Counted from the stretch's first letter, positions 7,062 to 15,566 are shown. The stretch is 32,049 nucleotides of DNA from Muribaculum sp. (GCF_029051885.1 NZ_JAIDKI010000089.1:1-32049); one strand, 5' to 3'. Made by a program: numbers and translations. Notes: generated from the letters alone by a model not told the origin.

Positions 7062-8123
7062 TTACGCTTTTTTCCGGCCGATTGATATCGCGGCGAAGGT
7101 AAACAGGCCGAGCACGATGAGCAGCAGAGTCTGCATGCCCATTACAAGATTGGCAAATGAGCCGGCATACTCTTCGGTAAGGCCCGGGATGTTGTCGCTG
7201 TATAGCTTAAGCCCGAATATGATGGCCCACTGCCAGGGACCTATGCCGCCGTTGGAGGGCACTCCCATCGATATGCTCGACAGCACAAAGCATACCAGCA
7301 CTGCTGTAGCGCCATACTGCACGGCTACATCGGTAGTGAGCGGAAATGAGAAAAACGCCACATAGAGCTGCATGAAATAGCATCCCCACACGGCGAGTGT
7401 AAGGAGGAGCCAGCGTCCTTTGTGGGGCATGCTCAGGATTACCGAAAAACCTTCCCAGAGATTGCGCAGTAGGTCGAGGAGCTTGCTGACATGGCTGTTG
7501 TAGCGGAATTGCCACAGGCCCCACCACACGGCGGCGCATGCGGCTATCAGTCCGGCCCATAGCCAGGGAGATGAGAGCAGCTCGGCCATGTGTCGGTAGG
7601 TGTCGCCGTTCTGCGACAGGTAGAGCATTATCTGCTTGTGGGCGATGATGAATGTGGCCAGTGTGAGCAGCAGCACTGTCACCGTATCGGCCAATCGGTC
7701 GGCTACCATCGAGCCGAACACGGTGGTAAACGATGCCTTCTCCTTCTGAGCGATGTAGCCCGTGCGCCATACCTCGCCCAGGCGCGGGAATACGAGATTG
7801 ACGGCATATGTGCCGAAGATACTGAGCGTGGTGTCCCAGAGCGAAGCGTTGATGTTGAGGGCACGCAGCTGTATGCGCCAGCGCATGGCGCGGAACACGT
7901 GGGAGAAGATGCTGATTACAAGCGCCAGACCAATCCACCAGAAGTTGCAGTCGCGGCGTATGATTTCCATCATCTCCGAGAAGTTGATGTTGTGAAACAG
8001 CAGCCAGCACAGTCCTACGGTGATTACCAGCGGTATGCCGTATTTGATGAGGTTGCCTGCAATACTATTTTTCTCCGGCTTCATTGAGCCTGTAGTAAGT
8101 TCGTCGGGTTGATTTGTCGGCAT
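7062..8123 (-). CDS. Flippase-like / LPG-synthase-TM family membrane protein (UPF0104)
   Basis: 353 residues with about eight hydrophobic helices. Features of the PF03706 family are visible: the early FRAMRWRIQLRAL segment, the FPRLGEVWRTGYIA motif near 115-130, VADRLADTV near 145, and the C-terminal SSISMGVPSNGGIGPWQWAI segment. Proteins of this family include the membrane part of lysyl-phosphatidylglycerol synthases and YbhN-like proteins, proposed to move lipids or lipid-linked sugars. There is no C-terminal aminoacyl-transferase domain here, so lysyl-PG synthesis is unlikely. It is first in a two-gene unit with the 6290-6994 gene, and has a good TAACTTTG promoter box just upstream (8148-8155). 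Confidence 0.85.
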   Translation of the reverse strand: MPTNQPDELTTGSMKPEKNSIAGNLIKYGIPLVITVGLCWLLFHNINFSEMMEIIRRDCNFWWIGLALVISIFSHVFRAMRWRIQLRALNINASLWDTTLSIFGTYAVNLVFPRLGEVWRTGYIAQKEKASFTTVFGSMVADRLADTVTVLLLTLATFIIAHKQIMLYLSQNGDTYRHMAELLSSPWLWAGLIAACAAVWWGLWQFRYNSHVSKLLDLLRNLWEGFSVILSMPHKGRWLLLTLAVWGCYFMQLYVAFFSFPLTTDVAVQYGATAVLVCFVLSSISMGVPSNGGIGPWQWAIIFGLKLYSDNIPGLTEEYAGSFANLVMGMQTLLLIVLGLFTFAAISIGRKKA

Positions 8124-8412
8124 AGACTACGGTTTATACTGTATCTACAAAGTTAGCATATTTACCGCTTTAACGGAAATCTACCCGCATTATTATGTGT
8201 GTGTATTATGTGCGACTTGCCCGGTGGTGATGTTCCACGTTATAGTCAATGCCGATTATACGGTCGGGACTATATCATCGAATGTATGATATATAGAGCG
8301 GTACCGAACAGACAGATGCATATGACTCTCAGTATTATTTCAAGTTTATGCAGTGTTGCAGAACTCCGTTTTTGTCAATACATTAAACAAAGAGAGCAAT
8401 TGGATAACGACC
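8124..8412. other. Intergenic region without a convincing gene
   Basis: This 289-bp gap between two minus-strand genes holds the promoter box at 8148-8155 and a weak AT-rich inverted repeat (TATATCAT 8271-8278 with ATGATATA 8286-8293). A plus-strand 75-codon frame (8199-8426) overlaps the end of the phospholipase gene and shows no protein-like features. I see no clear terminator. Confidence 0.5.
8148..8155 (-). promoter_or_regulatory. -7 promoter box (TAACTTTG) for the flippase-like gene
   Basis: On the minus strand the sequence reads TAACTTTG, a perfect match to the Bacteroidetes -7 consensus TAnnTTTG, 24 bp before the ATG at 8123. No clear TTTG -33 element is seen at the usual spacing. Confidence 0.6.
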
Positions 8413-9267
8413 TTAATAGTCGCTGAAGAATCGCGGGCGGATTACGAAGCCGACGCGGAGTTGCGATTTAAACTGCTTGTAGTCGAGCAGACCCTCGCCG
8501 TAGCCGTTGTAGTACTGGAGGAACAGATACTGGTTGGTGCGCCGCCCGATTTTGTAGCTCATCTCAAACACGGTGTTGTAGTTGAAGTTCCAGCCTTTTC
8601 GTTTAGTGACAAGCAGTGTGGCTGCAAACCGGTGGTTGAAGGGCATGTAGCTTATGCCGAATGAGTATATGCCTACATAGTCGAGGAGGTCGCGGTTGTT
8701 CTCACCGTCGATAAACGGTATCCAGAACTTGCCGTAGATCATAATCTTGGGGTCGATAAGCATGTTGGCGGCAAGCGACAGGCGGTTCCACGAACGGCTC
8801 TGTGTGGAGTCGCGGCCGTTGCTTTCATGCTCAAGGACAAGGGTGATTTTGCCGATGAACCGGTTTTTTACGAATAGCGGGCGCGTGACTCCTATACCCG
8901 GGTTGAAGTTGAGGTCGGTCATCGGAAACGACTTCTCAAGCACGTTCCAGAAACATTTCTGTGTGTAAAACAGATATAGATACGCACCTCCCGGGAGCGT
9001 GCTTCTGGTAAGACGCTGCGCTACCGATATCTGAAACTTCACGTTGGTGTTGGTGCGTGTCGGTCTCGGACCTACCGACGGACCGAATATGAAGTAATTG
9101 TCCTTGTACAGGCTGAAATATGGTGCGTCCTCAAATGCCTGTTTTACGCTGTCGACATTGAGTACATCCTCTTTCGAGGGTGAAATTATCTGGGCATGGG
9201 CACTCTGCATTCCTGATATGACAAGCAGGAATAATATAGATACGGTATGTAGGAGATATCTTAGCAC
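8413..9267 (-). CDS. pldA: Outer-membrane phospholipase A (OMPLA)
   Basis: 284 residues. The start is a GTG at 9267; no in-frame ATG lies between it and the upstream stop, and the resulting N-terminus is a good signal peptide ending SAHAQ (residue 26). The catalytic signature of PldA is present: HESNG with His147 and Ser149, and SWNR with Asn161, equivalent to His142, Ser144 and Asn156 of E. coli OMPLA. The early PYFSLYKDNYF and late QYYNGYGEGLLDY also match the family. It would hydrolyse phospholipids that reach the outer leaflet of the outer membrane. It is monocistronic by position, with a promoter box at 9320-9327. Confidence 0.93.
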   Translation of the reverse strand: MLRYLLHTVSILFLLVISGMQSAHAQIISPSKEDVLNVDSVKQAFEDAPYFSLYKDNYFIFGPSVGPRPTRTNTNVKFQISVAQRLTRSTLPGGAYLYLFYTQKCFWNVLEKSFPMTDLNFNPGIGVTRPLFVKNRFIGKITLVLEHESNGRDSTQSRSWNRLSLAANMLIDPKIMIYGKFWIPFIDGENNRDLLDYVGIYSFGISYMPFNHRFAATLLVTKRKGWNFNYNTVFEMSYKIGRRTNQYLFLQYYNGYGEGLLDYKQFKSQLRVGFVIRPRFFSDY

Positions 9268-9319
9268 TATTGATAACGGATAAATGTGAGTGGGGATGCT
9301 GCCGGACGTGAGTCCGCTA

Positions 9320-9327
9320 CAAAGTTA
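9320..9327 (-). promoter_or_regulatory. -7 promoter box (TAACTTTG) for pldA
   Basis: The minus strand reads TAACTTTG, a full match to TAnnTTTG, 52 bp before the GTG start of pldA. It lies in the divergent region between pldA and the DUF4369 lipoprotein gene. Confidence 0.55.
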
Positions 9328-9444
9328 ACAAACTTTAAGGCTATGTTGATTTTACAAAAGTAGATTTTTTTGGTACTAAGAGTATGTAGATGGGAGGTGA
9401 TATAAAAAATGGCCCGTTTTCCGATAAGTTTGCCATACTTTCTG

Positions 9445-9452
9445 TATCTTTG
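9445..9452 (+). promoter_or_regulatory. -7 promoter box (TATCTTTG) for the DUF4369 lipoprotein gene
   Basis: TATCTTTG ends only 6 bp before the ATG at 9459. Since this box is centred near -7, transcription would start at or next to the ATG, giving a leaderless or nearly leaderless mRNA. A TTTG at 9429-9432 is too close (12 bp) to be a normal -33 element. Confidence 0.5.
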
Positions 9453-9458
9453 TCCGAT

Positions 9459-10490
9459 ATGGTACGCAACATACGTATATTACTGATATTGATAGTGTGC
9501 GGCATGCTTTGGGCATGCGGTGATGATGACCGCTTCCGGGTGGAAGGGGTGGTAGACGGGCTGGGCACCCGCGGCCTGCAACTTATCTACGAGTCGGGCA
9601 ACGGTCTGCATACAGAGACAATCCAGGCTATCGACGGGAAGTTTTCGGTCGAGGGAGCCTCGAAGGACTATACCCTCGCTCATCTGACTACTACCGACGG
9701 ACGCCTGATAGCCCGGATGCTCGTGCGCAACGGCCAGACGCTTAAATGTGTGTTTGATGTCGACAACCCCTACAACATACAGGTCAAGGGCAATAAGCCT
9801 ACCGAAGAGTGGGCGAAGTTTTTGCGCGAGAACCACGAACAGCTCCGCTCGGGCAATCATGCCCGAGCCAACCGCCTGATTCTCGATTATGTCGACTCCC
9901 ACAAGAGCGACATACAGTCGGCGGCGCTGATGCTCACACAATATTACGCGGTCGACGGAGAGTCGCGGGCCGACAGCATCTTTGCTCTGATTTCGCCCGA
10001 GGCGCGTCCCGACGCCCTCGTGTCGTCTTACCGTCGTATGGTATCGCGCCTCAATACAGCCGCAATCGAGGAGAAGGTGCGTTCGTTCAATCTCTATAAC
10101 GCGAAGGGCATGCATGAGAATTTCTATCCCGGGCGTGCCAGCTATTCGATGCTGTATTTCTCGGGAGCTCCGGGCGAGCGGCGCGACATGGTGGCTCCTG
10201 TGATGCACCGTCTTGTCGACAGTCTGCCCAAGCGCCGCATACAGGTGGTAGAGATATCCATGGCGTCTGACACTGCGGTATGGAAGCGCAACTGGCGAGC
10301 CGACACTACGGCCTGGGCGCAGGTGTGGGTGCCCGGCGGTCCGGCCAATCCTACATTTGCACTTCTGGATATTCCGCGTCTGCCTTACTGGATACTCTGC
10401 GACAGCCTCGGGGTGCAGGTATACCGGGGAACTGATATCTCTGTCGCGGTCGACTCCCTGCGCGGACGCATCCATGCCCGCAATATATAA
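9459..10490 (+). CDS. DUF4369 domain lipoprotein
   Basis: The open frame begins at 9390, but ATG 9459 is chosen. It gives MVRNIRILLILIVCGMLWAC, a lipoprotein signal with lipobox LWAC, and a -7 promoter box lies immediately upstream. The mature protein is 343 residues in all. Residues ~24-115 (FRVEGVVDGLGTRGLQLIYESGNG...) have the beta-rich pattern of DUF4369, a domain often found at the N-terminus of Bacteroidetes thioredoxin-like lipoproteins. The rest is helical, then alpha/beta near 255-340 (VVEISMASDTAVWKRNW) reminiscent of a degraded thioredoxin-like fold, but no CxxC is present. So a redox role is not supported. It is followed 28 bp later by yifB. Confidence 0.8.
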   Translation: MVRNIRILLILIVCGMLWACGDDDRFRVEGVVDGLGTRGLQLIYESGNGLHTETIQAIDGKFSVEGASKDYTLAHLTTTDGRLIARMLVRNGQTLKCVFDVDNPYNIQVKGNKPTEEWAKFLRENHEQLRSGNHARANRLILDYVDSHKSDIQSAALMLTQYYAVDGESRADSIFALISPEARPDALVSSYRRMVSRLNTAAIEEKVRSFNLYNAKGMHENFYPGRASYSMLYFSGAPGERRDMVAPVMHRLVDSLPKRRIQVVEISMASDTAVWKRNWRADTTAWAQVWVPGGPANPTFALLDIPRLPYWILCDSLGVQVYRGTDISVAVDSLRGRIHARNI

Positions 10491-10518
10491 TTTGAAACAA
10501 ATGAAACCTTAAATTGCC

Positions 10519-12111
10519 ATGCTAATAAAGACCTATGGGGCTGCCGTTCAGGGTATCGACGCTATAGTGGTCACTATCGAGGTGTCGGTGCACCAGGGTG
10601 TCGGATTCAATCTTGTCGGACTCCCCGACGCAGCCGTGAAAGAGAGTTTCCAGCGCGTGCAGACCGCTTTGGCCCAATGTGGCATGAAGTGGCCCCATAG
10701 GGCTGTTGTGGTCAATATGTCGCCTGCCGATGTCCGTAAGGAGGGCGCGGCCTACGACCTGCCGATAGCCCTCGGCATACTTGCCGCCTCAGAGCAGATC
10801 AAGGGTGATGACATGTCGCGCTACATGATTATGGGCGAAATGTCGCTCGACGGCTCGGTGCTCCCCATACGGGGCGCTCTGCCTATGGCCATAAAGGCGC
10901 GCGAACTCGGGTTCAAGGGGCTCATTCTGCCTAAGGCCAATGTCACCGAAGCGGCGGTGGTCAACAATCTCGAGGTATATGGCGTGGAGAATCTGCGCGA
11001 GGTGACAGGCTTTTTCGACGGCACATGCGAGCTTCAGCCCACTGTGATAAACACTCGCGAGGAATTCGGGAGGGCGCAGTCTGATTTTGACTGCGATTTT
11101 TCGGAGGTAAAGGGTCAGGAAAATGTAAAGCGAGCCTTTGAGGTAGCATGTGCCGGCGGTCACAACATACTCCTCGTCGGAGCGCCCGGTGCCGGCAAGT
11201 CGATGATGGCCAAACGTCTGCCGTCGATACTCCCTCCGCTTACCCTTCAGGAGGCGCTCGAGACTACCAAGATACATTCCGTCGCGGGCAAGCTCAAGCG
11301 AGGTTCCATGCTCATGACCACGCGTCCGTTCCGTGCGCCGCACCACACGATTTCGCCCGTAGCCCTTGTGGGTGGAGGCGCCAATCCCATGCCCGGCGAG
11401 ATTTCGCTTGCACACAACGGTGTGCTTTTTCTCGATGAGTTCCCGGAATTCTCGCGCCAGGTGCTTGAGGTGATGCGTCAGCCGCTTGAGGACGGTCACA
11501 TTACCATTGCCCGCGCCCGTTATTCGATAGACTATCCGGCCGGATTCATGCTTGTAGCGTCGATGAATCCATGTCCGTGCGGCTACTACAACCACCCTGC
11601 AAAGGAGTGTACATGTCCTCCGGGAGCCGTGACGAAATATCTCGGCCGTATATCAGGCCCGCTGATGGACCGTATCGACCTGCAGGTGGAGATTATGCCT
11701 GTGCCTTTCGAAGAACTGTCGGCGGCTGCCCCGGGCGAGCCGAGCGCAGCTATCCGGGAACGCGTTATCCGCGCTCGAGCCATACAGAGCCACCGCTACA
11801 GGAGTGTGCCGGGTGTGCACTGCAACGCTCAGATGACCTCCAGGCTGCTCGACAGGTACTGCCGTCTTGACGGGGAATGCATGCGGGTACTCGAGACTGC
11901 GATGAAGCGCTTCGATATGTCGGCCCGCGCTTATGACCGCATCCGCAAGGTTGCCCGCACCATTGCCGATATCGACTACTCCTCGTCGCTTCCTGTCGAT
12001 GAGGCAGCCGAAGCCCCAATCCTTATTCATCACATGGCTGAGGCAATCTCCTACCGCAATCTTGACCGTTCTACCTGGGGAGCCACCGGCGACCTTCCCC
12101 TTAGATACTGA
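10519..12111 (+). CDS. YifB/ComM family Mg-chelatase-like AAA+ ATPase
   Basis: 530 residues, close to the family's usual ~510. The N-terminal ChlI-like domain is ~20-140 (IVVTIEVSVHQGVGFNLVGLPD). The AAA+ domain is ~190-395, with Walker A GAPGAGKSMMAK near 222 and Walker B GVLFLDEFPEF near 302-312. A zinc-ribbon-like NPCPCGYYNHPAKECTCPPG and the C-terminal domain with ARAYDRIRKVARTIADID follow. In other bacteria ComM/YifB is a hexameric helicase that promotes branch migration during natural transformation. That role is known for homologues and only inferred here. The gene follows a DUF4369 lipoprotein gene, and the methyltransferase gene downstream has its own promoter box. Confidence 0.93.
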   Translation: MLIKTYGAAVQGIDAIVVTIEVSVHQGVGFNLVGLPDAAVKESFQRVQTALAQCGMKWPHRAVVVNMSPADVRKEGAAYDLPIALGILAASEQIKGDDMSRYMIMGEMSLDGSVLPIRGALPMAIKARELGFKGLILPKANVTEAAVVNNLEVYGVENLREVTGFFDGTCELQPTVINTREEFGRAQSDFDCDFSEVKGQENVKRAFEVACAGGHNILLVGAPGAGKSMMAKRLPSILPPLTLQEALETTKIHSVAGKLKRGSMLMTTRPFRAPHHTISPVALVGGGANPMPGEISLAHNGVLFLDEFPEFSRQVLEVMRQPLEDGHITIARARYSIDYPAGFMLVASMNPCPCGYYNHPAKECTCPPGAVTKYLGRISGPLMDRIDLQVEIMPVPFEELSAAAPGEPSAAIRERVIRARAIQSHRYRSVPGVHCNAQMTSRLLDRYCRLDGECMRVLETAMKRFDMSARAYDRIRKVARTIADIDYSSSLPVDEAAEAPILIHHMAEAISYRNLDRSTWGATGDLPLRY

Positions 12112-12146
12112 CCGTGCTGTCGTAGCTTTAATTTGCGGAAGTTTAT

Positions 12147-12154
12147 TAACTTTG
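12147..12154 (+). promoter_or_regulatory. -7 promoter box (TAACTTTG) for the TrmH-family gene
   Basis: TAACTTTG ends 5 bp before the ATG at 12160, again predicting a leaderless or very short-leader mRNA. It also rules against the TTG at 12133 as the true start, because that would lie upstream of the box. Confidence 0.55.
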
Positions 12155-12159
12155 CGGAT

Positions 12160-12690
12160 ATGAAGAAGAAGACTATTTGGGAACTGCACCGTATGAGTGT
12201 TGAGGAATGCCGCAAGGCGGAGAAGCTACCGCTTGTGATGGTTCTCGACAATGTACGGAGTCTCAGCAATATTGGCGCTATATTCCGCACATGCGACGCT
12301 TTCCGTGTGGCGTCGGTGGTGCTGTGTGGTGTGTCGGGCACTCCGCCGTCGGTCGAGATACACAAGACCGCGCTTGGCGCTGAGGATTCTGTGCCCTGGA
12401 TGCATTTCGACAGCACTCTTGAGGCTGTGGCTCATCTGCGCGGCCTTGGCTACCGCATATGTGTGCTTGAGCAGGTGGAAGGGAGTGTTCCGTTGCAGGA
12501 ATTCACAGTTGAGCCCGGACAAGGATATGCCATCATTGCCGGACATGAGGTGAAAGGTGTCGACCAGGAAGTTGTCGATGCCGCCGACTGCTGTATCGAG
12601 ATACCTCAGTTTGGCTCAAAGCACTCGCTCAACGTATCGGTCAGCGCTGGTATCACCCTGTGGCATCTCTTCAGCCACATGCAGTTTTAG
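12160..12690 (+). CDS. TrmH/SpoU family RNA 2'-O-methyltransferase
   Basis: The frame can open at a TTG (12133), but ATG 12160 (MKKKTIWELHRM) follows a promoter box by 5 bp and is preferred, giving 176 residues. SPOUT motifs are clear: motif 1 VLDNVRSLSNIGAIFRT, motif 2 YAIIAGHEVKGVD, motif 3 IEIPQFGSKHSLNVSVSAGI. Such enzymes use S-adenosylmethionine to methylate a ribose 2'-OH in tRNA or rRNA; the target base cannot be read here. There is no separate substrate-binding domain. Its TAG stop straddles the MITE junction: TA comes from the TTA target and G is the first base of the element, so the original C-terminus after HMQF could have been different. Confidence 0.9.
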   Translation: MKKKTIWELHRMSVEECRKAEKLPLVMVLDNVRSLSNIGAIFRTCDAFRVASVVLCGVSGTPPSVEIHKTALGAEDSVPWMHFDSTLEAVAHLRGLGYRICVLEQVEGSVPLQEFTVEPGQGYAIIAGHEVKGVDQEVVDAADCCIEIPQFGSKHSLNVSVSAGITLWHLFSHMQF

Positions 12691-13035
12691 AGCTTGTTTA
12701 ATAATAAATGTTGCCGTCAGGGTCGTATAGCTTGAGACGATTTTCGATATGTGACGAGGGAGTGTACTTTATGTACACAACTGAGGAACAGGGCGAAAAG
12801 CGGCCAAGATATACGAGACAAAAGGTAATTTTATAATCACTAAATCTCTTGCTGATTTTTGAGAAAATGCAAAATATATCAACGATATTAAACAAATTAC
12901 CTCCCGTCGGTCATTGGCCGGCATCTTTCCGCCTGCTCTTCGGGAGTTATGGAACCCCATAACTCCCTCATCACAAGCGAAAATCTGCTCGACGAATGAC
13001 CGCCCTGACGGTAACATTTATTATTAAACAAGCTC
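12690..13035. mobile_element. Complete 346-bp MITE-like element (family A)
   Basis: Its terminal inverted repeats match over 33 bp with one mismatch (left GAGCTTGTTTAATAATAAAT..., right its reverse complement). TTA flanks both ends (12687-12689 and 13036-13038), a 3-bp target duplication. The interior is AT-rich and non-coding, with hairpins at about 12773-12788 (TGTAC...GTACA) and 12942-12967 (GGGAGTTATGG / CCATAACTCCC). It has no transposase, so it would need one in trans. GAG-type ends and a TNA-like target are reminiscent of IS5-family (IS1031 group) elements, which is a recollection rather than a match. It supplies the stop codon of the gene before it and ends 23 bp before the next ATG. 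Confidence 0.85.
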
Positions 13036-13058
13036 TTAATACGTAAAGCTCTAAAGTT

Positions 13059-14201
13059 ATGATAATCGGATTTGACGGCAAGCGTGCCGTGCAGAACAAT
13101 ACAGGTCTTGGCAATTATTCACGCCTCGTTGTTGACTCTCTGTCGCGCTACTATCCGGCCAACAGTTACCGTCTGTATGCTCCTGTGCGCCGGTCCAATC
13201 CGCGACTTACTCCTGTGCTGGCCAATCATAATGTGGAACTTCTTACTCCTGCTACTGCATTCGGGCGTTTTGCCCGTCATATATGGCGCAGCTATGGTGT
13301 GACCTCCCAGGCTCAGAGTGACGGGTGTGAGCTGTTTCACGGCCTTTCGGGAGAGCTGCCGTTCAATATACGTTCGGCCTCGATGGCTTCTGTCGTCACA
13401 ATCCACGACCTCATATTCCGTCATTATCCTGAATATTACACACCGATTGACTGCCGGATATACGACTATAAGTTTCGGAGAGCCTGCTCCGATGCCACCC
13501 GCGTGATTGCGATAAGCGAGTGTACCAAGCGCGATATAATGGAATTTTACGGCACTCCGGCTGAAAAGATAGATGTGATATATCAGGGATGTCATGAGCA
13601 GTTTGGAGCCGCCATACCGCCGGAGAAACTTAAGCATGTGCACCGCCAGTATCAGCTGCCCGAGCGATATATAATCACGGTGGGCACAGTCGAATCACGC
13701 AAGAACCAGTTGCTTGCAGTCAAAGCGCTTTCTTTGCTGCCGAGCGATGTTGTGCTTTATATCGTAGGTGGCGCCACCCCTTATGCCGACGAAATAGCCC
13801 GCTATGTCGATGCCCATGGCCTCTCTGACCGTGTGCGTCGTCTGGAGGGGATACCTTTTGACCATCTGCCGGCATTGTATGCTATGGCTGCGGTGTCGTC
13901 TTATACATCTCGTTTCGAGGGGTTCGGACTTCCTGTAATCGAGTCAATCAACTCGGGCACGCCGGTCATAGCATGTACCGGCTCGGTGCTTGAGGAGGCC
14001 GGTGGCCCAGGGGCGGTATATATCGATCCGGACGATGTCGATGCATTTGCCGAAGCTGCCCTGAGAATTATGGAAAATCCGTCGCTTAGGGCTGAAATGG
14101 TAGGCCTCGGACAGGAATATACCGCGCGTTTCAGTCATCGTGCGATGGCCGACTCGATAATGAATACCTATAGGCGGGCACTCTTCGAACGGCAGCAATA
14201 G
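13059..14201 (+). CDS. GT4-family glycosyltransferase
   Basis: 380 residues with the GT-B layout. The N-terminal domain carries the glycine-rich start FDGKRAVQNNTGLGNYSR. The C-terminal nucleotide-sugar domain has TVGTVESRKNQ near 208-218 and the EX7E-like signature FEGFGLPVIES near 287-297. It transfers a sugar from an activated donor; donor and acceptor are unknown. Relatives act in polysaccharide or lipid-glycan synthesis at the cytoplasmic face of the membrane. No other glycan genes flank it. The ATG lies only 23 bp after a 346-bp MITE, so its promoter must be in or across that element. The gene converges with the DUF2752 gene, 4 bp apart. Confidence 0.9.
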   Translation: MIIGFDGKRAVQNNTGLGNYSRLVVDSLSRYYPANSYRLYAPVRRSNPRLTPVLANHNVELLTPATAFGRFARHIWRSYGVTSQAQSDGCELFHGLSGELPFNIRSASMASVVTIHDLIFRHYPEYYTPIDCRIYDYKFRRACSDATRVIAISECTKRDIMEFYGTPAEKIDVIYQGCHEQFGAAIPPEKLKHVHRQYQLPERYIITVGTVESRKNQLLAVKALSLLPSDVVLYIVGGATPYADEIARYVDAHGLSDRVRRLEGIPFDHLPALYAMAAVSSYTSRFEGFGLPVIESINSGTPVIACTGSVLEEAGGPGAVYIDPDDVDAFAEAALRIMENPSLRAEMVGLGQEYTARFSHRAMADSIMNTYRRALFERQQ

Positions 14202-14205
14202 AAGA

Positions 14206-14640
14206 TTACCAGCCCCATATATTCCTGGCAATCCACCATGTGACCACGACGGCAAAGGTAATCCATATCGTGGTCGTGCAGAATACTTTGAGATAAAGCT
14301 GCGGACGACTGCGGCGCATGAACTGTACGGGTAGCATCACCGCCAGCACCGGGACTGATATCACCAGCAGTGCATTGAACCGCCATGCCGAGATAATGTC
14401 GCCGTGGAGCAGCGCGTGAATGGCACGTTGCGATCCGCATCCGGGACACTGTAGTCCGGTCATCACCCTGAAAGGACATTTTGGAAATATCGGTGATGTC
14501 GAGGGATCGATATAAAAATACACGCCGACAGCCACCGCCAGTATTATGGCGGCCGCTATCGGCAATGTGTAGGTATTAAGCCTTGGCTTAGGAGTATCGT
14601 TGTCTTCCAAACCTTGTGGAAATTGCCTGTCGGGAGGCAA
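14206..14640 (-). CDS. DUF2752 membrane protein
   Basis: 144 residues if started at the TTG at 14640, 11 bp after the deoC stop; there is no ATG in frame before the first membrane helix, so the start is uncertain. The family signature is clear: CPFRVMTGLQCPGCGSQRA, then HALLHGDIISAWRFN. Two or three membrane helices are visible (near 26-45, 88-105, 120-138). DUF2752 proteins are small inner-membrane proteins of unknown function with conserved Cys and Arg residues. It is the last gene of the epimerase-small protein-deoC unit, and its end is 4 bp from the convergent glycosyltransferase stop, with no room for separate terminators. Confidence 0.85.
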   Translation of the reverse strand: MPPDRQFPQGLEDNDTPKPRLNTYTLPIAAAIILAVAVGVYFYIDPSTSPIFPKCPFRVMTGLQCPGCGSQRAIHALLHGDIISAWRFNALLVISVPVLAVMLPVQFMRRSRPQLYLKVFCTTTIWITFAVVVTWWIARNIWGW

Positions 14641-14651
14641 TGTAGGGACGG

Positions 14652-15536
14652 TTAGAAATGTTTTGTCTCGCTACCAAGCAGCGCGCTGAGCAGGTTGTTG
14701 GCCAGACGGCTTGCTCCGAGGCGGAATGTGGTGTTGTTCATCCATTCCTCGCCGAGTACTTCCTTTACAACGGTGTAGTACTTCACGGCATCCTCTGTTG
14801 TGGCCACGCCTCCGGCTGCCTTGAATCCGACCTTGCGACCGGTCTTTTCGTAGTATTCCTTTATGCACTGTGCCATTACATAGGCAGCTTCGAGCGAGGC
14901 GCCGGGGTATACTTTTCCGGTTGAGGTCTTGATGAAGTCGGCGCCCGAGTACATCGACAGGATTGACGCATTGCGGATATGTTCGGCGCTCTTCAGAGCT
15001 CCTGTCTCGAGGATTACCTTGAGGTGTGCCTCGCCGCAGGCAGCCTTGATTTCAGCGATATCGTCGCTTACAGCCTCCCAGTCGCCGTCGAGATAGTCGC
15101 CCACGGGGAATACCATGTCGATTTCATCGGCTCCGGTCGATACGGCCATGGCTGTCTCGGCAACCTTGACTTCGGGGAATGACTGTCCCGAAGGGAATGC
15201 TCCGGCCACGCAGGCCACACGCACCGAGCTAACGTCGAGCACGGCGCGTACCACCTGTGCGAAATTGGGGTATACGCATATGGCTGCAACGTTGGGCAGG
15301 TCGGGATGCTTGTCCTCAAACGAGTTGACTCTCTCGGTGAAGTCGCTTACCGATGCCGGGGAATCGGTGGTGGCGAGTGTGGTGAGGTCGATGCAGTTGA
15401 ACAGTGTGCGGTATATCTCGGTATTGCAGTTCTCCTGATAATGCTCGTCAAGAATCTTGTTGACTGCCGCAGCTACTGCGGCGTCATCGATAGTAACAGT
15501 CGAAGCCTCTACAGGCTGATGATATTTGTCGCTCAT
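14652..15536 (-). CDS. deoC: Deoxyribose-phosphate aldolase
   Basis: 294 residues. The TIM-barrel active-site stretches are present: KVILETGAL, then FIKTSTGK with the Schiff-base Lys, and VGFKAAGGV with the second Lys that tunes it. The enzyme splits 2-deoxyribose-5-phosphate into acetaldehyde and glyceraldehyde-3-phosphate in deoxynucleoside catabolism. It is about 35 residues longer than E. coli DeoC, mostly at the N-terminus. It sits 30 bp after a small membrane protein gene and 11 bp before the DUF2752 gene. No other nucleoside-catabolism gene is nearby. Confidence 0.95.
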   Translation of the reverse strand: MSDKYHQPVEASTVTIDDAAVAAAVNKILDEHYQENCNTEIYRTLFNCIDLTTLATTDSPASVSDFTERVNSFEDKHPDLPNVAAICVYPNFAQVVRAVLDVSSVRVACVAGAFPSGQSFPEVKVAETAMAVSTGADEIDMVFPVGDYLDGDWEAVSDDIAEIKAACGEAHLKVILETGALKSAEHIRNASILSMYSGADFIKTSTGKVYPGASLEAAYVMAQCIKEYYEKTGRKVGFKAAGGVATTEDAVKYYTVVKEVLGEEWMNNTTFRLGASRLANNLLSALLGSETKHF

Positions 15537-15566
15537 ATATGTTGTTTTTATGTTATTGATATCTCT

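Noticed and set aside
8199..8426. Plus-strand 75-codon Cys-containing frame in the gap before pldA
   Set aside because: It overlaps the pldA 3' end, shows no signal, helix or domain pattern, and has no good promoter or start context.
12698..13017. Minus-strand frames of 65 and 82 codons inside the 346-bp element
   Set aside because: They read through the inverted ends and hairpins of the element and look like chance frames, not a transposase fragment.
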